A stretch of DNA of 64,000 nt, from the NCBI RefSeq assembly GCF_016920785.2, contig NW_024609846.1:89058570-89122569 (forward strand). The letters run 5' to 3'. The notes beneath the pieces are model-generated. The model was not told the DNA's origin. It did not search any database and saw only the letters and a program-made list of their open reading frames with translations. Below are positions 55,482 to 64,000 of this stretch, piece by piece. The DNA is from Ixodes scapularis (taxonomy: Eukaryota; Arthropoda; Arachnida; Ixodida; Ixodidae). Numbering within the stretch: the stretch's first letter is position 1; each line of letters opens with the position of its first letter. A program made the position numbers and the translations under genes.

Positions 55482-55918
55482 GCAACTCCTTCTGTGGAAA
55501 AGAAGCTGCCACCCAAGTCAAGATACTCATCAAGCGGTGCAACAATGTTGGCTTGCAGGTTGTGGCTGTCACGAGCGACATGAGTAGTGGTAACCGCGTA
55601 ATGTTGCAGCACTTCGACATCTACTCTGGCAGGTACAGCAGAACAACAAACAAGATCCCCCACCCACAAAAACCTGGGGAGCAAATTGTTTTTTTAGCTG
55701 ATGTTCCCCACTTGATCAAGAACTTGAACGGGCACCTTGTGCGTGGGCAGACGATAGTCCTGCCAACAGACGTTGTGACCGCCAACAACCTCACGTGCCC
55801 CACTGTGTCCCTTGACCCCATTCGCCAGCTGGTGGAGTTCCAGAAGGACCTGACATTCAAGCTGGCCCCTAAACTTCGCCCTGAGCTTCTGGACCCAAAT
55901 CATTTTGAGAAAATGAAG
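55482..55918 (+). CDS. Transposase exon with second catalytic Asp
   Basis: Acceptor TTTTGTTGCAG, donor ATGAAG followed by GTGAGA; enters in phase 1, leaves in phase 0. Fully open. Encodes NSFCGKEAATQVKILIKRCN, then GLQVVAVTSDMSSGN (an Asp strand of the RNase-H fold), then IVFLADVPHLIKNLNGHLV with the second catalytic Asp at 55700. It ends NHFEKMK. The D-x-P-H-L-x-K block is diagnostic of P/THAP9-type transposases. A TTTTTTT run encodes the Phe before LADV. Confidence 0.92.
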
Positions 55919-57807
55919 GTGAGAATTTACAGCAAATAACAGGTTTGCTTTTCTATTCTATAGGGGAACGAACACTTTGTTATGCTATGTTTGTGCTTTT
56001 ACCAGAACGCATGGAGACCAATCCTGAAAACTTATGGAAGGAGACGGCAAATGACGAAGCAGAGATAATGTTTGGAATAAAAAAAATACGATCCACATAG
56101 ATCTCAATTTTGCGTTCCGACGTTATTGGTGCCTCCTCATTCCTGGGCCTCTTCCGTAAATTGCAATGATTGGCTCTTCTTGAGCATTGCAGATAAAAAC
56201 ACGCGCAGAAATTGTTCGGAAATAGGTCGACCTATTTTTGAATAAATACGTTAAGTTACTGCACATTTGCGTGATAAGGTTAAATGTGGTCAGTAAGAAT
56301 ACTATCTTCAGTATAAATTTCACGATTGGTTAGGCTTGTCGTTTCAGCATGAGTACCTAAATGCATCAAACATTTCACATTATCGACAAAGTTGTACCAT
56401 ATTCAGTTTTAGTGGCACCATCTGCCCGAGGTGAAAAAAAAAACTATTCCTCCCTTGAGCCTCACCTCGTTGTGCCACTAAGCCAGTCGAACTTCCTTAC
56501 GGGGAAGCAAGCTCTTCTCTCTCTCTTTCTCTCTCACCCCCCCCCCCTCGCTTATCTTTGCCCCTCCCCACATCACTTCGAAAAACCTTAAAAGTCGCCA
56601 TTTTAAATGCTAGTGAGGTCATGTGCACTGGAGGCTCTGAAAGAGAATCCAACCAGATCCTTTCTATCCCCATTCTGCCTCACTGTGCACGTGACTCGGA
56701 AGACAGTGTACAAGGTGAGAGTGGTTTGGAGGTGTCCAAAACGTCAATTGTTTGACATTTTTTTTACCTTACATGGCGGAAATTTTTTTTTGTTCTTTAA
56801 TTTAGACGCGACAAGGAGCAACTGCCACAATCATTTGACTGAAGTCCGAACATTGTTGCATGGCCCCTTTAATAATAGAAGACTGTGACTGCTGTAGCAT
56901 AGAGCTTTCTTGCAAGATAGGGCATGTTGGAAAACAGCTGGGGCACCACCCCCCAAATGCCTTCAATAAATTTAACGAGTGCTTCTTAAATTGAAGTTGA
57001 TATTTTCAGCACCTGTAGACTATCTAGGTGATAGTAAAGTCTGCTTTACTACTGTGCAGACAAAGTGCAGGTATTTATCAAAGAAAAGCACCGGTAAAGA
57101 AAAAATATTTCCAAAATATTTGTCACATTGAGATGCCTCCCTCTATGTTCCATCTATAGTTTTAGGGTAGATAAGACCCTAATAGATCACAATACATTTT
57201 GTTATGTCAAAACAACCAATGTAGCATGATCGTTTGTGAAATTGTTACTTGCCACAGCAGTTTATAGGAAGTGAGTGGTCAGTACCTGTAAAAACTGGTG
57301 TCTGCTGTTTGCGGCAGGTGCATTTTTTTATCTATTTGTATTTTTTCTATGTTTTTGCTTTAAGCAAAGCAACAGGAATTACCATATGGATGATTAAGTC
57401 TGCTGCTGCAATCAAAAAATGTTCACTGTCTGTTTCACTCCCGCTAGACAAGAGGAAATTGGCTCCATGCTTCTTTGACAATAGATGTTTGTCATAATTT
57501 AGGAATTGTTATAACTTCCTAACTGAGCTTAAAATTGCAACCACGAAATGTGTTTTAGAACCTAAGACAAAATTTCACCAGGAAAAACTGTATGCAGAAA
57601 AATTACAATCATCTAAGAAAAGAATAATAAGAGGCCTAAGAAAAGCAATCCAGTGGGCAACCTAAATGGAAGTTCAGTTAGTCTTCACATAGTACTTCTG
57701 CTGAGGAGGAGGTTACAACCTTTTTAGTTTTTCATAGCCTCAGTTGATTTCACAAAACGTTTTATGCACATGAGAAACTAAAGAAAAATTCATTCTGTTG
57801 TTTGTAG
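55919..57807. other. Intron of the transposase gene
   Basis: AT-rich. Near 56520-56880 is a repeat remnant with a CT-rich run. It ends TTGCATGGCCCCTTTAATAA, the reverse sense of the AAAGGGG-CATGAAAC motif seen at 8780. No exon seen. Confidence 0.55.
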
Positions 57808-58875
57808 GTCAGCGCTGCCCTGCAGGTCCTGAGCCACTCCACGGCCACTGCGCTTCGTTTCCTGGTGGAGAACCACGGCTGGAGCCAGGACTTCCTCACC
57901 ACAGCCTGGTTTTTCGAGCAGGTGAACAAATGGTTCGACCTCATGAGCAGCAGGCACCCAGTCCTTGCTATCAGCAAGCAAAACCTGGCGAGCTACAGAA
58001 GCGCAATCGAGTTTCTGACCAAGTTTCAGCAGCTTTTTCGCCAGCTGAAAATTGGGGATGGGGCATACAAGCCCGTACAGGCAGGGGTAGTGCTCTCAAC
58101 GAAGTCAGTTCTAGACCTGCAGGAGATGCTCATCGAGAAGCACTCATTTTCTTTTGTTTTGACATCCCGGTTCACGCAGGACTGCCTGGAAAACTTGTTT
58201 TCGGTAGTGCGACAGGGCAATCCAATACCAACTCCCTTGGAGTTTAAGATGGCCCCAAAGTTGATAGCCCTGTCGCTGTACCTCAAGGCGTCCAACGCAG
58301 GCTCGTACGAACTGGACGACGCCTCGTTTTACCTGACTGACCTGGCAGACCTCACTGCAGTGCCAACTGCATGTAGTGATGTTTTGCCTGAGGAAATTGA
58401 GCTACAGATGTCTGATCCCGAGAACAATAGCTTTGTCTATTACTGTGGGTACATTGTGCACACAGTGATCAAGAACAATGTGACGTGCGACATCTGTGCT
58501 GCAGCAGTTCAGGTGACCACAACGCCTGCACATAGCCTCCTTAGGCTCGAGAACTATGCCCCCATTGCGCTGACATGCCCCTCTGAGGCTGCAAGCACAC
58601 TGTTTGCAAAGTGCGAAAGCGTGTTTCGCAGTATCATGCACAACTTAGTAGGTGCACAAGGTATCCTGGACAGCTTGTCAGCAAGGACGGCCGCAGAGTG
58701 CCAGTGTGTTCGGCTGCCCGAGTGCCATGACATCAAAACTAAACTGATCAGGCGCTTCTGCCATGCACGGCTGCAACTTTTCCTTCGTGAAAAAACTCGC
58801 AAGGCTGCAGCTAAGGCAACTGAGAACAGAGAGTTTGGCAGCAAGTCAATGGCAGCACCTCGCAGGAGGAATTAG
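57808..58875 (+). CDS. Transposase terminal exon, catalytic Glu and C-terminal domain
   Basis: Acceptor CTGTTGTTTGTAG, phase 0, open for 355 codons to TAG at 58873-58875. Begins VSAALQVLSHSTATALRFLV, the block that follows E-K-M-K-V in P-type proteins. The middle reads VLTSRFTQDCLENLFSVVRQ with the catalytic Glu at 58189. A later Cys-containing segment (YYCGYIVHTVIK, CDICAAAV) and a basic tail (LREKTRKAAAKATEN) follow. The exon is undamaged, which contrasts with the breaks upstream. Either selection persisted on this part, or the upstream breaks are recent or artefactual. Confidence 0.93.
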   Translation, partial: VSAALQVLSHSTATALRFLVENHGWSQDFLTTAWFFEQVNKWFDLMSSRHPVLAISKQNLASYRSAIEFLTKFQQLFRQLKIGDGAYKPVQAGVVLSTKSVLDLQEMLIEKHSFSFVLTSRFTQDCLENLFSVVRQGNPIPTPLEFKMAPKLIALSLYLKASNAGSYELDDASFYLTDLADLTAVPTACSDVLPEEIELQMSDPENNSFVYYCGYIVHTVIKNNVTCDICAAAVQVTTTPAHSLLRLENYAPIALTCPSEAASTLFAKCESVFRSIMHNLVGAQGILDSLSARTAAECQCVRLPECHDIKTKLIRRFCHARLQLFLREKTRKAAAKATENREFGSKSMAAPRRRN

Positions 58876-59990
58876 TGTTTTAGTGTCTCAGTGACATCAG
58901 TAGCCATTTCCTCCCTGTTGTCATTCATATCTTCTTTGCTTTTTTTCTTGTGTTTGGGAAGGCGCTCATTCTAGCATTTTTCCTGTATTGAAATTGTTTT
59001 TATTATTTCGTGCCTGCTAAGCATGTTTGCAGCTCACACTGATTTTTTTACGTTCTGCATGTAAGCCTATGTGCAACTTCTTCTCTAATGCGAGATTGTC
59101 CTTTTACCCTGCTGTTATCATATTTGCTTCCTTGCTGGACACTTCCTTCAATCTGTGCACTGTTTCTGTGTGTGCCTTTTGTTTCTATTTATTGTGGACA
59201 TTTTAGCCACCCTTTGTTTCTTGTGCCTGTGCATGTAAGCTTATGCCAAGACTGCCTTCTTATGTGCACGAGCTTGTTTCTTCCCCTTGTGTTCTTCTGT
59301 TTGCTTTTCCTTTCAGCACATCTTGAGTTCTGTACACTCCTTCTGTGTTTACGTTTTCTTTTTTTTTTTTGTTCCTGGCTAGTGATGCTTCCGGTCATTT
59401 TTTGTTTTGTTTCTTTCTCGCATGTAAGCTTTCAACATGCAAAACTTCTACGCTTCTGCGAGCCTGTCCTTTTGCTGCCAGTCCTTTCTGTTTAGCTGTT
59501 GACTTAATTTAACCCTCCAGTTTTGGTGTTTGTTTCAGAGGTACGAGATGCGCCTCTCCTCCAATGGTCATCGCTCGAGGCTTTTAGGTTTGTCTCTTGT
59601 TCCTTTCATTGTACAGTATAACCTCGTTACAACTTATCTGGCAACAGCAGACACTTGGTTATAACATACCGACTTTGTTTGTCCTTCCTGCCTATGTCAT
59701 TGAGCCAACTTGGCTTATTACAGTTTTTGTTATAACACGCATTCGGATATAACGGACCCTTCAACAGCAGTCAATATTTCGGACATTTCGCAGCTTTGGT
59801 TTAGTAGTGGTGGCATCTATTTTGTGAATTTTAGTCATTGTGCTCTGCGTCTTGTGAGCGTATTATGACCCATAGCGCACGATGATGATGATCACCAATA
59901 TAGCTCAATGTAAAGTTACTACCTCTCAAAGGTCAGAAGTGTCCAGGAGCCAGTTGTTTTCTAATATTCATTCCCATTTAGTCAGTCTTA
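58876..59990. other. 3' flank of the transposase gene
   Basis: T-rich, with a repeated GCATGTAAGC word (about 59058, 59231, 59420). No canonical AATAAA within the first few hundred bases. No gene seen. Confidence 0.4.
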
Positions 59991-59999
59991 GTGGTTAGA

Positions 60000-61032
60000 A
60001 CAGACTCCAGTCATAATCCACCTCAAAGTCTGTAGTAACAGTATCTGGATTCTGCATACTCCTTTTGCATTAACTTTAGCTTTACTGTACCAGCGTTTAT
60101 TATCAGCATGTACCAGCTCACCAAGGGAAACATTTAAATCTGGCTTGTTGTATTGTGATGTGCAAGGCGGTGATGCATGCTTGGAGAGGCATACACACTC
60201 GAGGCGTCTTACTTTCTTGCAGGTGTTAAACTTATTGTTTCTTGCGGTGTGTTGAGTTTTCGTGGGTTTATGCCAGCTGCTGCACCATTGGCATTTGATA
60301 TTGCAATGTGTTCCCCTTGATATTGCAATGCCCTTGATATTGCAATGTGTTCTGGACCTGTGGGTCCCTTCACTTGCTGTTCGCTTTAGAGTATGCTTTT
60401 CTGAACTCCTCAATTTTCCTGGACTTTTTCTTACTGCTTAACTGCTCCATCTGTTGGTGCTTAATTGTCTCTGAGGGACGGACTACAGCCATCGTGCTTT
60501 GAAAAGCGAGCTTAGCGTTGAGGTGGAGTTTCTCGCTCCGCTTTCTGTCTAGAAGGTGCACAATGAAATGATCGCAGCAGGTGAGCTCCTCGCGAAGTGG
60601 TGTGTAGTCTCAGGAATCTGCCAGTCTGTGTAAGGCCGTAATAAAAGCCTTTGCTGTCTCATTTGGTTCTTGCTTTCTTATGTTGAGTTTCACTTTCCAA
60701 GACGACATCTACGCTCCAAATAAAGTGGGCATTGAACTTCCTTCTCACTATGTAGTAGTCGTTGAATTCTACTTCTGACAGGTTGAGTGACGTGAGAACA
60801 TCTTTCGCTTCTTTACCCACGGCGTACAGGAATGTCTTTACCTTCGTCAAAGCATTTTGGAAATCGTGTCTAGAGGTGATCTGGTAGCATTCCCACCGGG
60901 TAATCCATCGCTTCCAGTCGTTTGGCTTCCAAAAATCCAACTTTGTAGTTTGACAGCGAATGGGTTGAAAAAGGAAGGCTCGCTGCTGGCCTGGGAGGCT
61001 GAAGGGCCGGAGCCGTCGCTGATCCCATTCAA
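60000..61032 (-). pseudogene. Decayed LTR-retrotransposon gag
   Basis: Reads leftward from ATG at 61032 (MNGISDGSGPSASQASSEPS). After a frame change near 60945 it gives FWKPNDWKRWITRWECYQIT, then VGKEAKDVLTSLNLSE and VRRKFNAHF. After another break, LLDRKRSEKLHLNAKLAF and AVVRPSETIKHQQ follow. W-x-x-W-x-x-R-x-E and the R-x-K-L-S-E-K-L-Q block are typical of Ty3-type arthropod gag. A Cys/His-rich remnant (CQWCSSWH) near 60285 stands for the zinc knuckle. No protease or RT follows in the window on this strand before the transposase gene. Confidence 0.7.
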
Positions 61033-61628
61033 AGAGCAGGCCTAGTGGAAGGTTCTGTTTTTTTTTTATGAGGTTTCTTTGAACTGGAGTACTTTCGTCT
61101 TAGCCTCGGAGATGATAGAATCCTGTTGCAGAGCACAGCAGCTGCCTCATGTCGCATTATCAAGAGGTGTGTGAAAAAGACTTGAAGCCTAGAGGAACTT
61201 GAAAGACTTGTCTTTATGGCACTCATGCTCTGAAATTTTTTTTGTCTTCCTTTACATACATGTTCCCAATCGCATGCTTCTTTGTACAACAGATCCCAAC
61301 CTCATCGCCAGTGTTGCATCCGTGGGTTCAAAGAACTTAATATGTTACTATGACATGACTTTGTCATTACATCAGTTATATGGTTTACAACTACTCAGCC
61401 AAGATACATCGTGGCAATTGAGATAAAACTTGAGGCAGCCATTTCACGGGAAATCCGCCGGAGGTAACTGTACCCAACAATGGCTGTTTTGTACGGATTG
61501 CTATGAAGAATAGCCACATTCATCCTGTTGGTCTTTATTTTCTCTGCATAATGAGATACCCTTGGAGACGGTTGTGGGATCTTGCTAGCTACCAACTAAC
61601 ACAGGTACCGTTAGAGTAACCAAAGGGT

Positions 61629-62268
61629 TGTCTCAACAGCGGCGATATCTCAGAGGAGACGTCAAACCTAGTAGCCCGCGGTCCCCACATCTCCGCGGCA
61701 ATATAGACGAACGTTTAGGGCTAGATTACCGCGGGTCGGTTCGATTAATTACCTCCGTCGGTGCCAATGATCGACTACCTTGTCTCACTCTCTCGAATAT
61801 AGCGGAAGAGAAGACACACGTACCAGAGTAAGGACAGAGTCCAAGAGCATTTATTGGAACACTCTTAAAATGAACTACTATGTCCCCATCCAAAATGCCC
61901 CCCGCGCCGGCAAGGTAAGAAAAGGTCCTTACCTGGCCAGACGCGGGGTTCCGGAGAGCCAAGACCGGGGAAGCGTCGGAGAAGTCGCCGACGCACGTCC
62001 TATCTCTTTCGCGGTCACCCGGACGAGTCCCCTTTCCCGAAAGCGGGAAAACAAGAGGCGAAACCTCCTCGCCTGTCAGCAGTGATCCGCAACCGAGCGG
62101 GGGGACGGAAAGGGGTCCCCCCCGGGAGAGAGTGAGAGGAGAGCCCCCCAAGCCAGGCGGCCCTCCGCCTCACGAACAGGTCGGAGCTCACGGCGAAGAA
62201 GGCCGAGCGTTCCGACCCGCGGCCGTTATCGCAGCCATCGGGGAAGGGAGACCAGAGGAATCCCCACA
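61629..62268 (-). repeat. Probable LTR of the minus-strand retroelement
   Basis: The 640 bp block reads TGTGGGGATTCC...GTTGAGACA on the minus strand, with TG...CA ends. An AATAAA signal sits near 61850-61855. It lies about 600 bases upstream, in minus-strand terms, of the gag start at 61032, a usual leader length. It could therefore be the 5' LTR. A GGAGGGGGGA tract just outside its start would instead suit a 3' LTR purine tract, so the assignment is open. No second LTR is in view. Confidence 0.45.
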
Positions 62269-63650
62269 TCCCCCCCTCCTTAAAATGGTAGGTGGGTCTC
62301 AATAAAGATTAAAGGTGGCCCACCTGCTCTCATAAAATAATATATCTCTCTGCGCACCCCCAACAAATACACGCGACGCCCAGCGCGCGTCTTCACAGTG
62401 TCCGCCGTCAACAGCTGGCCTGCAGGACCGAAGACCCGGAAAGTTCAAGTCCCCAAGCACTTGACAGTCGCCGCCACAGCACGGCAGAGCATCACAGGCA
62501 CCGCGCTGACGCCGCTGGACCCAGGTGTCACGGTACGAGCTGGCCTGCAGTGGGGGGCAGCCAGGCCGTCGTGAAGGCGGTAGCACCAAAAAAGACCGAC
62601 GACCGCCGCCCACCGGCGGAGACCAGCTGGGGAAGTCCCAGACACGCTGCCCGGGGGGTTCGGCGCCATCTCGGCCGCAGTGGGCTGGTGAAGGGGGGGT
62701 GGACGACCTCGGAGCAGACCTGCGAAGTCGTTTTGCGCCAGCAGCCAACACGCCCAGAGCCGGCCGTAGACCTCCCGAAAGGGAAGAAAGGGCGCCGCCG
62801 CCTCCAAACGAGGGGACGCGCGCAACCGACGCTCGCCTGCCTCGGGCCACAAAGGCGGCAGACACGGGCAGGAGCAAACGACAAACAAAAACCACAAAGA
62901 AGGTGGCCAGTTTGTCAACGGTGACAGGAACATGCCAGAGTGACCCGATTCGACACCGGAAGAAGCCATAAAAAGGGGGCCCCTCCGTTCGAAACGCGTC
63001 CACATACCATGCAAACTAATTGAGTTCGCTTAATGTGGGCACCGGGGAGAGAGCTTCTAGGAAACATGCCGAGTTCTCAATCCATTGCGCAGGCAGCTAA
63101 GACAGAGGCTGCCTACAATACCCGGTTTTATAGTTACCGGAAGAGCCCGTTAACTATAAGTGGCCAAAAACAGATAACAGTCTGCAGCTGGCCCGTCTTC
63201 TGAAGTCGAGGTAAACGGATACGGGGACTTCGAAGGGGCGGATAGAAAGAAACCGCCATGCATGCGCGTCTGCGAGCGGGGAAGATGCAAGTTCCCGCGC
63301 AAAATAGCCGCCATCTTGCTCCCCACGGAGGAAGACAAAAGGGGCCGCAGCTCACACGTTCAAACCTGCCAGCTTCGCCAAATATTTGAGCTAGCCAGCT
63401 TACCGATGCTAGAAAAACATGTCTTGCACTCGATACGGCTTGATCAAGGACTCACAACGGTGTGGGCCCTTCTTTTGAGGCAAGGCCAGGTTTCAGAGCA
63501 ACGTAACTGCTAAGAGTCTTAGAGTCGCTCTTCCACCTGGATCACGCGAGTCTGACAGATATCGCCAAAGGGCGCTCTGGCCACACGGCGCCTGGGTTTC
63601 CGAGCAACATAACCTCCGAAAGTCTTAGAGTCACTCGTACACCCAGATAC
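62269..63650. other. GC-rich, no gene recognised
   Basis: Several long overlapping frames on both strands (for example 62299-63003 minus) follow from high GC content and have no recognisable domain. This may be the GC-rich internal or flanking part of the LTR element. CCAGGTTTC(A/C)GAGCAACNTAAC at about 63488 and 63592 is a direct repeat of about 110 bp spacing. Confidence 0.35.
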
Positions 63651-63687
63651 TGTCACAGTGCGCCTCAGACCGCGTAGCACCACCACC

Positions 63688-63948
63688 ATGAACACAAAAC
63701 TAGTGTCGTTCTTGGAAAACAACAATAGGCTGCAGGAGTACGTTGGCATCAAGCAGAAACAAAACTTTCCCGAAGAAAAAACCCTCCGCGCCCACTGCAA
63801 TACCAGCAGTGAATACAGCGCGCGCGTCAACAGTGTGAAACTGCTTCTCGACACCGACGGTTACGCGGCCCGGCTCCCGGAGCCCGTCAGTAGCAGTACC
63901 AGCTACTTATCGACGTTATTGGCAGGCGCACCGTCCGACTCTAACTGA
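63688..63948 (+). CDS. Unassigned small open frame
   Basis: ATG at 63688, in the context CACCACCATGA, opens 86 codons (MNTKLVSFLENNNRLQEYVG and so on) ending in TGA. Composition is balanced and the start context is good, unlike nearby chance frames. No domain, signal peptide or splice site was recognised. It may be a first exon read through or a chance frame. Confidence 0.2.
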   Translation: MNTKLVSFLENNNRLQEYVGIKQKQNFPEEKTLRAHCNTSSEYSARVNSVKLLLDTDGYAARLPEPVSSSTSYLSTLLAGAPSDSN

Positions 63949-64000
63949 GTGTCCGCGACAACTCAGAGTCAAAGAAAACGCTAATATTTACATTCCCAGA

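Larger units (their letters stand above)
43036..58875 (+). pseudogene. P-element/THAP9-like transposase gene, multi-exon, frame-broken
   Basis: Proposed gene: THAP head (43036-43343 and 43736-43837), five 78-nt exons (44623-45801), then exons 46000-46388, 52345-52772, 55482-55918 and 57808-58875. Every junction has AG/GT borders and matching phase (0 up to 46000, 1 at 46388/52345 and 52772/55482, 0 at 55918/57808). The order matches P-type transposases: THAP DNA-binding domain, coiled coil, then an RNase-H-like DDE/D core. Expected acidic residues are present: D at 52446 (LLLDEM), D at 55700 (LADVPHL) and E at 58189 (QDCLENLF). Two disruptions break the frame, a 13 bp tandem duplication at 46235-46260 and a shift between about 52560 and 52700. 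The first half of the THAP finger is also damaged. Large introns suggest a resident locus, not a compact mobile copy. I saw no P-type terminal repeats. Confidence 0.8.

Noticed and set aside
62299..63003. 234-codon minus-strand frame
   Set aside because: Very GC-rich, with overlapping long frames on the other strand. The peptide is Arg/Pro/Gly/Ser-rich without a domain.

Overview
The window is eukaryotic nuclear DNA. It has split exons with GT/AG borders, very low coding density, long AT-rich stretches, homopolymer runs and microsatellites, and a dense, layered load of transposable elements. The mix of THAP-domain and P-element-type genes, CR1/Jockey-like and L1/Tx1-like LINEs, Ty3-type LTR elements and many palindromic MITEs fits an arthropod. 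An ixodid tick or other chelicerate is my best guess, but this is inference from repeat style and not from a marker gene.

Layout. 1-5.5 kb: GTC-rich low-complexity DNA, then a 3.6 kb terminal-inverted-repeat (TIR) element with a decayed DDE-transposase fragment. 5.7-7.3 kb: decayed Jockey/CR1-like LINE (+). 9.8-13.7 kb: L1/Tx1-like LINE (-) broken by a 187 bp MITE (TAA target duplication), a 1.24 kb element with long TIRs (9 bp target duplication) and a misplaced copy of its own RT segment. 13.7-14.2 kb: another LINE piece (+). 15-31 kb: mostly nonautonomous elements and repeats; one clear THAP-domain exon (-) at about 22.1-22.45 kb. 32-34 kb: GC-rich, about 200 bp tandem repeats. 34.2-37 kb: decayed LINE (+) with endonuclease and RT. 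37-40 kb: 5'-truncated Ty3-type retrotransposon (-) whose LTR carries a tRNA-Gly-like sequence. 40.5-58.9 kb: the main gene region (+). 60-62.3 kb: decayed LTR-retroelement gag (-) behind a probable LTR. 62.3-64 kb: GC-rich, no recognised gene.

The main gene region holds two THAP-domain heads (40.5-40.8 kb and 43.0-43.8 kb) followed by the exons of a P-element/THAP9-like transposase. Its C-terminal exons join in consistent phase at 46000-46388, 52345-52772, 55482-55918 and 57808-58875, and keep all three expected catalytic acidic residues. Between the second THAP head and the transposase body lie six tandem 276 bp units. Each carries a 78-nt phase-0 exon with no stop codon, and the last copy continues into the transposase exon. 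A 13 bp tandem duplication and a second frame break interrupt the transposase frame, and a CRE-rich repeat element sits in the THAP exon. The locus is therefore either a decaying domesticated transposase or an intact gene with assembly errors.

All other protein-like sequence in the window is transposon debris. Long stretches between entries contain only short chance reading frames.
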